Assembly (NCBI RefSeq): GCF_031583065.1
Contig: NZ_CP134053.1
Location: forward strand, 2,728,001-2,792,000
Length of the DNA stretch: 64,000 nt
Origin: Streptomyces sp. CGMCC 4.7035
GTDB taxonomy: Bacteria; Actinomycetota; Actinomycetes; Streptomycetales; Streptomycetaceae
Direction of reading: 5' to 3'
The position numbers and the translations under genes were made by a program. Below, piece by piece: positions 29,821 to 38,177 of this stretch; the stretch's first letter is position 1, and the number at the start of each line of letters is the position of its first letter. The notes below the pieces were generated by a model. It did no database searches. It saw only the letters and a list, made by a program, of their open reading frames with translations, and had not been told where the DNA came from.

Positions 29821-30641
29821 CCCGCGATCCGTACGGTCGTGCTGGCGCCCCAGATCGCCAGGCTCAGGAAGAAGTCCAGGACGTTGATCGCGACGATCGA
29901 GGTCCGCACCGCACGGCCCACCGCGACGCCGACGCCCGCCGGGCCGCCGCTCGCGTGGTACCCGTAGTAGCAGTGCACCAGGATGATCAGCACCGCGAAG
30001 ACGATCACCTTCCCGAAGGACCAGAGCACGTCGACGGGCGGCAGGTACTGATGGAAGTAGTGGTCGTACGTGCCCGTCGACTGCCCGTAGTAGCCGGTTG
30101 TGATGGTGCGGGCGGCCAGGTAGGAGGACAGCAGCCCGATCACGTACAGCGGGATCACGGCGACGAAACCGGCGATCATCCGGGTCGTCACCAGGAACGG
30201 CAGCGAGGGAACACCCATCACCTCCAGCGCGTCGGTCTCCTCGCTGATCCGCATCGCGCCGAGCTGCGCGGTGAAGCCGGCGCCGACCGTCGCGGACAGG
30301 GCGAGCCCGGCCACCAACGGGGCGATCTCCCGGGTGTTGAAGTACGCCGACAGGAACGCCACGAAGTTGGAGGTGCCGAGCTGGTTGAGGGCCGCGTAGC
30401 CCTGGAGGCCGACCTCGGTGCCGGTGAAGAACGACAGGAAGGCGATCACGCCGACCGTGCCGCCGACGACGGCGAGCGCGCCACGGCCGAAGCTCACTTC
30501 GGCGAGCAGCCGCAGGATCTCCTTCTTGTAGCGGCGCAGGGTGCGGCCGGTCCACGCGAGCGAGCGGCCGTAGAAGGAGAGTTGGGTGCCGAGCTCTTCG
30601 AGGGAGCGCAGGGGACGCTGGAGAAGTCGCATGGATGGCAT
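29817..30641 (-). CDS. yrbE4B: MlaE/YrbE ABC transporter permease B
   Basis: 274 residues, a MlaE-family integral membrane permease with about five membrane segments and the family region GLALSATVGAGFTAQLGAMRISEETDALEVMG (given here as its family role, with EETDALEVMG the coupling helix contacting the ATPase). It pairs with the upstream YrbE protein to form the heterodimeric transmembrane core of the Mce lipid importer. The gap from the previous gene is only 3 bases. Confidence 0.92.
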   Translation of the reverse strand: MPSMRLLQRPLRSLEELGTQLSFYGRSLAWTGRTLRRYKKEILRLLAEVSFGRGALAVVGGTVGVIAFLSFFTGTEVGLQGYAALNQLGTSNFVAFLSAYFNTREIAPLVAGLALSATVGAGFTAQLGAMRISEETDALEVMGVPSLPFLVTTRMIAGFVAVIPLYVIGLLSSYLAARTITTGYYGQSTGTYDHYFHQYLPPVDVLWSFGKVIVFAVLIILVHCYYGYHASGGPAGVGVAVGRAVRTSIVAINVLDFFLSLAIWGASTTVRIAG

Positions 30642-30644
30642 CGG

Positions 30645-31415
30645 CTAACCCCTCTGCGGGACGACCTGGAAGTACACCGCGGTCATCACGAAGTTCGTCA
30701 CGAACAGCAACATGAAGGTGATCACCACCGACTGGTTCACGGCGTCGCCCACGCCCTTCGGTCCGCCCTTCGCCGTAAGTCCCTTGTAGGAGGCGACGAT
30801 CGCCGCGATCGCCCCGAACACCAGCGCCTTGATCTCGGCCGCCCACAGGTCGGAGAGCTGGGCGAGCGTGGTGAAGGAGGCGAGATAGGCGCCCGGAGTG
30901 CCGTTCTGCAGAATGACGTTGAAGAAATAGCCGCCCGCGACGCCGACCACGGACACCAGTCCGTTGAGCAGCACCGCCACCGCCATCGACGCCAGCACCC
31001 GCGGGACGACCAGCCGGTGGATGGGGTCGATGCCCAGGACCTCCATGGCGTCGATCTCCTCGCGGATCTTCCGCGCCCCCAGGTCCGCGCAGATCGCCGT
31101 GCCACCGGCGCCCGCGATCAGCAGCGCGGTGACGATGGGCGAGGCCTCCCGCAGAACCGCGAGGACCGAGGCGGCCCCGGAGAAGGACTGGGCCCCGAGT
31201 TGCCGGGTCAGGCTGCCGATCTGCAGCGCGATGACCGCACCGAAGGGGATGGACACGAGGGCCGTCGGAAGGATCGTGACGCTCGCGATGAACCAGGCCT
31301 GCTGGATGAACTCCCGTGCCTGGAACGGGCGTCGGGGCAAGGTCCGGACGACGTCCAGGGCCATGGCGAAGAGATTTCCCGCGTGCCTGAGTGCCCCGGT
31401 CGGCGAGAGGCTCAT
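30645..31415 (-). CDS. yrbE4A: MlaE/YrbE ABC transporter permease A
   Basis: 256 residues, the first MlaE-family permease of the Mce system. It has several membrane helices and the conserved ATPase-coupling segment IREEIDAMEVLGIDPIHRLV. Its start overlaps the stop of the ATPase gene by 4 bases, so the ATPase, the two permeases and the MCE subunits should be made together. Substrates of actinobacterial Mce systems include sterols and fatty acids; which one applies here is unknown. Confidence 0.93.
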   Translation of the reverse strand: MSLSPTGALRHAGNLFAMALDVVRTLPRRPFQAREFIQQAWFIASVTILPTALVSIPFGAVIALQIGSLTRQLGAQSFSGAASVLAVLREASPIVTALLIAGAGGTAICADLGARKIREEIDAMEVLGIDPIHRLVVPRVLASMAVAVLLNGLVSVVGVAGGYFFNVILQNGTPGAYLASFTTLAQLSDLWAAEIKALVFGAIAAIVASYKGLTAKGGPKGVGDAVNQSVVITFMLLFVTNFVMTAVYFQVVPQRG

Positions 31416-32341
31416 GCGCCGGTCACCTCCTTCCGGTGCAGCTCGGCCTCCCGTCTCGCGATCGCCTCCCAGCGGGGCGGGCGCGTGATCCCCGGGCCCG
31501 GCAGCAGGCGGGGAGTCATCTCCTGACCGGGGGCCCTGTCGACGAGTTCGGCGAGCTCCTGCTTCACCTGGGCGGCGTCCTTCTCCTCCGCCATGCCGAT
31601 CGGGCCCTGCATCCGGCCGTTGAGGAACTGGCGCACGACGGGCTCGTCGCTCGTCAGCAACTGCTCCCGGGGACCGAACATCACCAGCTCCCGCCGGAAC
31701 AGCAGCCCGATGTTGTCCGGGACCTGGCGGGCCGAGGCGATGTCGTGCGTGACGATCAGGAAGGTCGCGTCGATCTGTGCGTTGAGGTCGACGATGAGTT
31801 GGTTGAGATACGCCACGCGCACCGGATCGAGGCCCGAGTCCGGCTCGTCGAAGAGGATGATCTCCGGGTCGAGCACCAGCGCCCGGGCGAGACCGGCCCG
31901 CTTGCGCATACCGCCGGAGATCTCGCCGGGCAGCTTCCCCTCGGCGCCGATCAGCCCGACCATGTCCATCTTCTCCAGCACGATCCGCCGGATCTCGCTC
32001 TCGGACTTGCGGGTGTGCTCGCGCAGGGGGAAGGCGATGTTGTCGTAGAGGTTCATCGAGCCGAACAGCGCGCCGTCCTGGAACAGCACGCCGAACAGCT
32101 TCCGCACCTCGTACAGGTCGCGCTCACGCAGTTTGGTGATGTCCCGGCCCGCGACCTTCACCGAGCCGCGGTCCGGCTTGAGCAGACCGACGAGGGTCTT
32201 GAGGAACACCGACTTGCCCGTCCCCGAGGGCCCGAGCATGACCGAGACCTCCCCGGCGGGCAGCGTCAGCGAGACGTCCTGCCAGATGACCTGGTGACCG
32301 AAGGACTTGGTCAGCCCTTCCACACAGATCTCGACACCCAT
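31412..32341 (-). CDS. Mce system ABC transporter ATPase (MlaF/Mkl type)
   Basis: 309 residues. Walker A GPSGTGKS, Q-loop VLFQDGALF, signature ISGGMRKRAGLARAL, Walker B ILFDEPDSGLD and His switch THD are all visible. The C-terminal ~70-residue extension (PPRWEAIARREAELHRKE) resembles mycobacterial Mkl/MceG. It is encoded at the head of the operon, whereas mycobacteria have a single unlinked copy. ATG at 32341 is preferred over GTG at 32350 for its upstream GAAGGG. It powers lipid import. Confidence 0.93.
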   Translation of the reverse strand: MGVEICVEGLTKSFGHQVIWQDVSLTLPAGEVSVMLGPSGTGKSVFLKTLVGLLKPDRGSVKVAGRDITKLRERDLYEVRKLFGVLFQDGALFGSMNLYDNIAFPLREHTRKSESEIRRIVLEKMDMVGLIGAEGKLPGEISGGMRKRAGLARALVLDPEIILFDEPDSGLDPVRVAYLNQLIVDLNAQIDATFLIVTHDIASARQVPDNIGLLFRRELVMFGPREQLLTSDEPVVRQFLNGRMQGPIGMAEEKDAAQVKQELAELVDRAPGQEMTPRLLPGPGITRPPRWEAIARREAELHRKEVTGA

Positions 32342-32477
32342 CCGGTTCACCCTTCGCCCACGTGAGCAGCTCCGACATCTGCTCTACGGGGAGGGGCGGG
32401 GCGTCCGTCGCGGCGGCCCGAATTTTTTTCGGCGGGTTCACGGGCGGGCTGCCGTGACCTCGGTGGTGCGGGGGCGC

Positions 32478-32610
32478 CCTCGCGGTGCTACCGCGGCCTC
32501 AGTGGTCTACGGCGGCCTCGGCGGTGCTACGGCGGCCTCAGCGGTACGGCGGCCTCGGCGGTGTACGGCGGTGTACGGCGCTCTACGCGGCCTCGGCGGT
32601 GCTACGGCAG
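32478..32610. repeat. degenerate tandem repeats at a gene end
   Basis: About seven imperfect copies of a ~19-base unit close to GCGGTGCTACGGCGGCCTC, some shortened (GCGGTGTACG). The array fills most of the gap between the sigma-factor stop and the Mce ATPase start, and the last unit contains the sigma-factor stop codon (CTA on plus at 32602). No ORF or clear promoter is recognised in the rest of this gap. Confidence 0.75.
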
Positions 32611-33672
32611 CTTCACCTTCGGCGTGCTCGGTGTGGGAACGGGGAGTGGAGCGGAGGGCACGGCGGAAGTGTCCGCGACCGGCGGAAGCGAGGGGACCGA
32701 GGGAACCGGGAGGACCGAGGGAACCGAGGCGACCGCGGACTGGATCGGCAGGTCCGGCACGGCCGCAAGCCCGGGCACCTGCGGGACCGCGGGCGCCGAC
32801 AGCTCCGGAAGCGGGGCCGACGCGACCTCCGGCAGGGACGGCACGGACAGCGGCACGAGCGATCCGCCGGCCAGTGACCCCGTCGCCCCCCGAGCAGGGG
32901 CCGCCGACGCCGTGGACGAGGGCCCGCCCGTTTCCGGGGTGCGCACCCGGCCGGCGCTGTCGGGCCGGAGCGCCTGCGCGCTGTGGGTCGCGGCCGGTCG
33001 CCGAGCCGGAGCGTCCGCGCCGCCCCCGCTCCCGTCGAGCGCCTGCGGCAGCACGAACCCCGCGACCACCAGGGTCGCCGCCGTCGAGGTCACCGCCACC
33101 GCCTGCGCCTTGCCGCCCGCGCGCGGCCGCCCGCGCCCGGCCAGGAACAGCGCGAGCCCGAGCGTCCCGGCCAGCGAGGCGCGCAGCGTCCGCCGGGCCC
33201 GGGCCAGCAGCGACTCGACGGTCCGGTAACTCAGCCCCATGCGTACGGCGACCTGACCGACGTCCAGGTCCTCGGACTTCAGCCGTAGGGCCTCCGCCTG
33301 GCGGGCGGGCAGTTCCCCGCTGCGCACGGCCAGCCACTTCGCCTCGGCCCGGTCGCACACCGCCTCCTCGACGGGCACCGGGCCCGGCGCGACGAGCGTC
33401 GGGCTGCTGCGCACCTCGGCCTCCCGGTTGACCTGGCGGTACCGGTCGACGCACAGCCGCATGGTCACGGTCGTCAGCCAGGCGCCGAGGCGCTCGTCGT
33501 CGAGGTCCGGGCGCTCCGCGGCGCGCAGCATCGCCTCGTGCACGGCGTCCTCGGCGTCCTCCAGGCTCATCGACCGGCGCCGGGCCACCTTGAGCAACTG
33601 CTCACGGTGGCTCCACATGCGCTGCCAACGATCGTGGGCCGCCTGTATCTCCGCGGGCATGTCCGTCGCCAT
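32602..33672 (-). CDS. ECF-like sigma factor with C-terminal membrane segment and Pro-rich tail
   Basis: 356 residues. Sigma region 2 is at about 20-95 ([36 protein letters not shown]) and region 4 at about 130-180 ([20 protein letters not shown]). A hydrophobic segment ([19 protein letters not shown], about 210-230) and a ~120-residue tail rich in Pro, Ser, Val and Ala follow. This predicts a sigma factor tethered to the membrane with its tail outside, a layout known in some actinobacterial ECF groups, where release may need proteolysis. No anti-sigma gene is adjacent. ATG at 33672 has AAAGGGG upstream. Confidence 0.8.
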   Translation of the reverse strand: MATDMPAEIQAAHDRWQRMWSHREQLLKVARRRSMSLEDAEDAVHEAMLRAAERPDLDDERLGAWLTTVTMRLCVDRYRQVNREAEVRSSPTLVAPGPVPVEEAVCDRAEAKWLAVRSGELPARQAEALRLKSEDLDVGQVAVRMGLSYRTVESLLARARRTLRASLAGTLGLALFLAGRGRPRAGGKAQAVAVTSTAATLVVAGFVLPQALDGSGGGADAPARRPAATHSAQALRPDSAGRVRTPETGGPSSTASAAPARGATGSLAGGSLVPLSVPSLPEVASAPLPELSAPAVPQVPGLAAVPDLPIQSAVASVPSVLPVPSVPSLPPVADTSAVPSAPLPVPTPSTPKVKLP

Positions 33673-33774
33673 GAGGGCCCCTTTGCGCTCACCCGCCGGT
33701 CCTGTGCATCCGGCGGGTGGCGACATTACCGCCGGGTATCGGCGGTTGTGGAGGGGGAGGCGCTCATCGTGTTC

Positions 33775-34824
33775 TCACCGTTGCTGGTCAGCGGCCCGGC
33801 GCTGGGCAGTACGAGGGCGGGCAGCGAGACGCCCGGCGCGGGCACGGGGAGCAGCGGCGTGCCGGTCTGCTCCGCCGCACCGGCCGTACGGGACGGGGTG
33901 GGGGAGGGGGTCGCCCGTGGCGTGGACGGCTCGTGGGACGCGGACGGGACCGCGCTCGGGCGGCGGCCGGACGGCCGCGGCGACGGCTTCGGCGCGCCCC
34001 GCCCGGACGGCTCCGGCCGGGCCGACGACTCGGCGGCCTGGCACCACCCGGTGCCCTTCCAGGAAGTACGCGTACCAGGCCCTGACCGTGCGCAGATAGG
34101 CCTCCGAGTGGTTGTAGCCGAGGATCGCCCGGTCCAGGTCGGCGGGGTTCGAGAGGTCCCTCCCGCCCGCGCACAGATAGCGCCCGGCGGCGAGCGCCGC
34201 GTCGAAGACGTTGTTCGGGTCGGCCCGTCCGTCCCCGTTGCCGTCCGCGCCCCAGCGGGCCCAGGTGGACGGGATGAACTGCATCGGGCCGACCGCGCGG
34301 TCGTACACCGCGTCCCCGTCCTGGGCGCCGCCGTCCGTGTCCCGGACGACGGCGAAGGCGCCGCCGGTGAGCCGGGGCCCGAGGATCGGCGTCACGGTCG
34401 TACCGTCCGAGGTGACCCGGCCGCCCCGCGCCTGCCCCGACTCCACCTGCCCGATCGCGGCCAGCAGCTGCCACCGCAGGCGGCATCCGGGCGCGGTGCG
34501 CGCGAGCTCCGCCTCGGCGCGCCGGTACGCCGCGAAGACGCTCGCGGGCAGGGCGCCGCCCGCCACCTGCGACGCCGTGCCCTGCTTCGGCTTCCCGGCC
34601 CGCAGCGGCGGGAGCGCGGTGCGGTACGGGGCGTCGCCGGACACGCTCGGACCGTGCTCGGCGGGCGCCGCCGACCGCGCGGGCACCGAGGCCCTGGCCT
34701 GCGCCGCCCCCGGCGCCTGGGAGGCGGTGAGCGCGGCCATGGCCGCAGCGGCGACCGCCGTGCCCCTGGCCCCCCTGATCCCACCCTTGAATATGAGTGC
34801 ACCCTTGAACGCACGCCCTGCCAC
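33775..34824 (-). CDS. secreted lytic transglycosylase (probable 3' frameshift)
   Basis: 349 residues as read. A signal-like N-terminus is followed by an SLT/MltB-type domain at about 90-260, with IGQVESGQARGG (catalytic Glu), RAVGPMQFIPSTWARWGADG and YNHSEAYLRTVRAWYAYFLEGH. It cleaves peptidoglycan glycan strands outside the cell. After EGHRVV (near 34045) the frame turns into an Arg-rich stretch. A shift of one frame gives instead a Ser/Pro/Thr-rich tail typical of such enzymes, ending at a stop at 33726. A frameshift mutation or sequencing error there is likely. The catalytic domain is intact either way. Confidence 0.8.
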   Translation of the reverse strand: MAGRAFKGALIFKGGIRGARGTAVAAAAMAALTASQAPGAAQARASVPARSAAPAEHGPSVSGDAPYRTALPPLRAGKPKQGTASQVAGGALPASVFAAYRRAEAELARTAPGCRLRWQLLAAIGQVESGQARGGRVTSDGTTVTPILGPRLTGGAFAVVRDTDGGAQDGDAVYDRAVGPMQFIPSTWARWGADGNGDGRADPNNVFDAALAAGRYLCAGGRDLSNPADLDRAILGYNHSEAYLRTVRAWYAYFLEGHRVVPGRRVVGPAGAVRAGRAEAVAAAVRPPPERGPVRVPRAVHATGDPLPHPVPYGRCGGADRHAAAPRARAGRLAARPRTAQRRAADQQR

Positions 34825-34979
34825 TGTCGCAGTCCCCTCCCTGTACGGATCCCTTCCTCTGCTCTACGCGGCAGAGCGGGGTGTCCGTCGCGGGAAGGGC
34901 GTGTTCTTCGCGGGAAGCGGGACGTGCGGTAAGAACACCGGCCGGGGGGACGAGGCCTCGTGCCGAGCCGGTGCCGTCG

Positions 34980-36077
34980 TCAGGACGTGTCGACCGGAGC
35001 CACCCCGAACTTGGTGAAACTGACGACCCAGTAGACGACGTAGAGGGCGAGCAACGTGAAACCGTGCCATCGCCTCAGCCGGCCGGTGGAGACGAAATAG
35101 GCCGCGAGCCCGTTCACTACGAGGAGCGCGGGCAACTGCCAGGTGAGGACGTTGCGGTCGATGAGAACGCCGCCCGCCAGGACGACGAGGCCCAGTTTCC
35201 CCGTGACCGAGAAGACGACGCTCCCGATCACGTTCCCGATCCCGATCTCCGGCGCCCCCTTGCGGGCGGGTTCCACCGTCAGGAAGACGTCCTCGACGGT
35301 CAGCACGGCGGTCGCGATGGTCGCACCGAAGACGGTTCCCTGAAGTCCGTACGTCTGAAGGATGCCTTTCGTGCCGATGCCCGTGACCGCGGAACCGACG
35401 ACGAGACCGGCCAGCGCGAGCACCGCCGGCCCGAGCCCCGCCCAGCCCGACCGGCCGCGCACTGCGGCGAGCAGTCCGTCCCCCGGTGGTTCTCCGCCAT
35501 CGGTTCCACCGGTTCCACCGGTCCGTTCTGCCGCCATCGCGTAGCAGCCGTCCCCCTCTCGCAGGACCGGCGTGCCGTCCCCGGATCCCCGGGCGACGGA
35601 GTAGGCCTCATGCATCTCCGCGTCCCGGAAGACCGGTGTGTCGTGCCTCGACTCCCTGGCCGCGACGTAGGCGATGAACAGGACGAACAGCCCCAGAAGC
35701 GCGACGCCGTCCAGCGCGGTGAGCGGTGCGTTCAGCGCGCACACGACCATCACGAAGGGCGCGGCGGCGAAGAGGACGACGTAGTCGCGCGGAAGGGTCA
35801 CGCGGGTGGGTGTGAAGATCGCGGCCAGCGCGAGGACGACTCCCGTCATGGACAACGCGGTCCCGATCACGACGCCCAGGGCGACCCCGCCGAGGTCTTC
35901 GAGGTTGAGCGCGACGCCGAGGAAGACGTCGTCGAACTCGATGCCCGTGAAGACGACGGAGATCAGGAAGAGGGAGATGCCCAGTCCGCTCGCGATCCCC
36001 ACGAGGTGGCCGATCAGCTTCTCGGCACAGTAGATCAGCAGGGCCGCCCCGACGATGAACAGCAGTATCGAGGTCAC
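34980..36077 (-). CDS. CaCA-type sodium/calcium (cation) exchanger
   Basis: 365 residues, polytopic, with two halves of about five membrane helices joined by a cytoplasmic loop (about 145-195, rich in Gly, Glu and Arg). The alpha-repeat-like segments are FTGIEFDDVFLGVALN in the first half and LTVEDVFLTVEPARKG plus GNVIGSVVFSVTGKLG in the second. Both carry an acidic pair in place of the usual pattern, so ion choice may differ. It lies 7 bases downstream of pqqE on the same strand, as the last gene of the PQQ operon, suggesting a link to metal supply for the PQQ enzyme (inference). Confidence 0.75.
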   Translation of the reverse strand: MTSILLFIVGAALLIYCAEKLIGHLVGIASGLGISLFLISVVFTGIEFDDVFLGVALNLEDLGGVALGVVIGTALSMTGVVLALAAIFTPTRVTLPRDYVVLFAAAPFVMVVCALNAPLTALDGVALLGLFVLFIAYVAARESRHDTPVFRDAEMHEAYSVARGSGDGTPVLREGDGCYAMAAERTGGTGGTDGGEPPGDGLLAAVRGRSGWAGLGPAVLALAGLVVGSAVTGIGTKGILQTYGLQGTVFGATIATAVLTVEDVFLTVEPARKGAPEIGIGNVIGSVVFSVTGKLGLVVLAGGVLIDRNVLTWQLPALLVVNGLAAYFVSTGRLRRWHGFTLLALYVVYWVVSFTKFGVAPVDTS

Positions 36078-36084
36078 GGCGGAC

Positions 36085-37176
36085 TCACCCCGAGCGGCCC
36101 GGATGAGGTCGGGGAACGAGGACGTCGTCGCGCGGTGCCGTCACCTCGTCGGCGGCGCGCACCGCCGCGGCCACGATCCCGTGATCGGGGGACAGGTGGC
36201 AGACCGGATCGGTGCGGGCGGCGTCGCCGGTGAGCTGGAACGCCTGGCAGCGGCATCCACCGAAGTCGAGCTCACGGCGCTCGCAGCTCCGGCAGGGTTC
36301 CGGCATCCAGTCCGTCCCGCGAAAGCGCCGGAACAGGGGGGAGTGCTCCCAGATCCAGGCCAGGGAGTGCTCGCGCACACTGGCGCGGGGCAGCGGCAGG
36401 GCGTGCGCGGGCGGGCAGGGGAGGACGTCGCCGCCCGGTACCACGGTGAGCTGCTGTCGGCCCCAGCCGCCCATGCAGGGCTTCGGGTACCGGCTGTGGT
36501 AGTCGGGGATCACGTAGATGACCTCCATCCGCCCCTTGAGACGTTCGCGGGCCGCACGCACCACCGGCTCGGCGCGTTCGAGCTGGGCCCTGCTCGGCAG
36601 CAGCCCCGCCCGGTTGTGCCAGGCCCAGCCGTAGTACTGCGTGTTGGCCAGCTCGATCCGATCGGCCGCCAGTTCCTCGGCCAGGGCGAGAACGCGGTCG
36701 ACCCGGTCGATGTTGTGCCGGTGCAGGACGACGTTCAGCGTGAGGGGCCAGCCCAGCTCCTTCACCAGCCGGGCCGCCGCCGTCTTGCGCCCGAAGGACG
36801 GCGTACCGGCGATGCGGTCGGACAGGCCTGGTTCGTCGGCCTGGATGCTGATCTGCACGTGGTCGAGGCCCGCGGCGCGCAACTGCTCGGCGCGACGGGG
36901 CGAGAGACCGACGGCGCTCGTGATGAGGTTGGTGTACAGCCCCAGAGCGTCGGCGCCGCGTACGATCTCGACCAGATCGCGGCGCAGCAGCGGCTCACCG
37001 CCGGAGAGGTGGAGCTGGAGGACCCCCAGCTCCGTGGCCTCGGTCAGGACCCGTCTCCACTCCCGGGTCGTCAACTCCGTGCGGACATGGGCGAGGCCCA
37101 GCGGGTTGGAGCAGTAGGGGCAGTGCAGCGGGCAGGCATGGGTGAGCTCGGCCAGCAGTCCGAAGGGCCTATCCAT
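36085..37176 (-). CDS. pqqE: PQQ biosynthesis radical SAM enzyme PqqE
   Basis: 363 residues. The radical SAM motif CPLHCPYC (Cys15, 19, 22) is followed by LHLSGGEPLLRRD and a C-terminal SPASM domain with Cys clusters (CMGGWG, PCPPAH, CRSCERRELDFGGCRCQ) for auxiliary Fe-S clusters. It forms the Glu-Tyr carbon-carbon link in PqqA, the first committed step to pyrroloquinoline quinone, with PqqD as the peptide chaperone. Its start overlaps pqqD by 8 bases. Confidence 0.96.
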   Translation of the reverse strand: MDRPFGLLAELTHACPLHCPYCSNPLGLAHVRTELTTREWRRVLTEATELGVLQLHLSGGEPLLRRDLVEIVRGADALGLYTNLITSAVGLSPRRAEQLRAAGLDHVQISIQADEPGLSDRIAGTPSFGRKTAAARLVKELGWPLTLNVVLHRHNIDRVDRVLALAEELAADRIELANTQYYGWAWHNRAGLLPSRAQLERAEPVVRAARERLKGRMEVIYVIPDYHSRYPKPCMGGWGRQQLTVVPGGDVLPCPPAHALPLPRASVREHSLAWIWEHSPLFRRFRGTDWMPEPCRSCERRELDFGGCRCQAFQLTGDAARTDPVCHLSPDHGIVAAAVRAADEVTAPRDDVLVPRPHPGRSG

Positions 37177-37447
37177 CGCCGACCTCCACGCATCGTCTGG
37201 CGGCGAGGCGGGAGAGGAAGAGTCGGACCTCGTCGCCGGCCACGTGGTCGTACCGTCCGTTCAGCTCCCCCACGATCTCGGCGACGGTCCGCTCTCCGTC
37301 GCACAGTCCGAGGACGGCCGCACCGGTGCCGTTCAGGACGGAGACCGCCTCCGGCGCCAGCAGGACGTGCCGCTCCCGCACCGGATCGAACGTCAGCCGG
37401 ACGTGCGGCGCCAGGCGGGGCCGGTCCGCGTCGTCAACCGTCCGCAT
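37169..37447 (-). CDS. pqqD: PQQ biosynthesis peptide chaperone PqqD
   Basis: 92 residues, the usual PqqD size. Family features are RPRLAPHVRLTFDPVRERHV, LLAPEAVSVLNGTGAAVL and CDGERTVAEIVGEL. It binds PqqA and presents it to PqqE. ATG at 37447 is chosen because GGGGG lies 6 bases upstream; a TTG 6 bases further up is possible. The start codon lies inside a 16-base tandem repeat that also contains the pqqC stop. Confidence 0.93.
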   Translation of the reverse strand: MRTVDDADRPRLAPHVRLTFDPVRERHVLLAPEAVSVLNGTGAAVLGLCDGERTVAEIVGELNGRYDHVAGDEVRLFLSRLAARRCVEVGDG

Positions 37448-37492
37448 CGTCAACCCCCATCGTCAACGGTCCGCATCGTCAACCGTCCGCAT
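37432..37492. repeat. 16-bp tandem repeats across the pqqC/pqqD junction
   Basis: Four tandem units: CGTCAACCGTCCGCAT (37432-37447), a 13-base shortened copy (37448-37460), CGTCAACGGTCCGCAT (37461-37476), and CGTCAACCGTCCGCAT again (37477-37492). The last contains the pqqC stop codon and the first contains the pqqD start, so the array sets the spacing of the two genes. Confidence 0.9.
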
Positions 37493-38171
37493 AGGTCCGC
37501 TCGATGGCATCCAGCACGCTCCACAGGACATCGCATTTGAAGGACAGGGCCGCCAGGGCGGCTGCCCGCTCGTCCGGGCCGACGCAGTACTCCGTCACCA
37601 CGCGCAGGGCGTGCTCGCTGTCGCGGGGAGCCTGCGTCAGACGGGCCCGGAAGTAGGCGAGCCCCCGACGATCGATCCAGGGATAGTGGCGTTCGAACGC
37701 GGCGAGGCGTTCGGACATCAGGTCCGGCGCGAACAACTCGGTCAGCGAGGAGGCCACCGCCTCGACCCACGGTCGGGTGCGGGCGAAGGTGACGTAGGCG
37801 TCGACGGCGAACCGCACGCCGGGGACGACATGCCGCTCGTCCTGCATCTCCTCCCGGCTCAGCCCCACCGCCTCACCCAGGCGCAGCCATGCCTCGATGC
37901 CACCCTCACCCCCCGTCGTACCGTCCTGGTCGATGACGCGCCGGATCCAGTGGCGGCGTACCTCGCGATCAGGGCAGTTGGCGAGGATGGCAGCGTCTTT
38001 GCGGGGCAGGTTCTGCTGGTAGTAGAAGCGGTTGGCCGTCCAGCCGCGTAGTTGCCGGTGGTCCAGTCCTCCCTCGTTCATCTTCCGGTGGAAGGGGTGC
38101 CGGTCGTGGTAGCGCCGGGACTGCGCGCGCAGCGCCGCCACGAAGGTCTCCGTTTCCGTTGCTGTCACCAT
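37479..38171 (-). CDS. pqqC: pyrroloquinoline-quinone synthase PqqC
   Basis: 230 residues of the heme-oxygenase-like PqqC fold. Conserved segments are HPFHRKMNEG, RFYYQQNLPRKDAAILANCP, GGIEAWLRLGEAVGL and a C-terminal ALSFKCDVLWSVLDAIE. It is a cofactor-less oxidase that performs the final ring closure and oxidation to PQQ. Six bases separate it from pqqB, and GAGGG precedes the ATG. Length and motifs look complete. Confidence 0.96.
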   Translation of the reverse strand: MVTATETETFVAALRAQSRRYHDRHPFHRKMNEGGLDHRQLRGWTANRFYYQQNLPRKDAAILANCPDREVRRHWIRRVIDQDGTTGGEGGIEAWLRLGEAVGLSREEMQDERHVVPGVRFAVDAYVTFARTRPWVEAVASSLTELFAPDLMSERLAAFERHYPWIDRRGLAYFRARLTQAPRDSEHALRVVTEYCVGPDERAAALAALSFKCDVLWSVLDAIERTYADG

Positions 38172-38177
38172 GGGCCC

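Noticed and set aside
32507..33454. Overlapping open frame inside the sigma-factor gene
   Set aside because: Arg/Gly/Ala-rich shadow of the sigma gene's Pro/Ser-rich tail, with no start site or motif.
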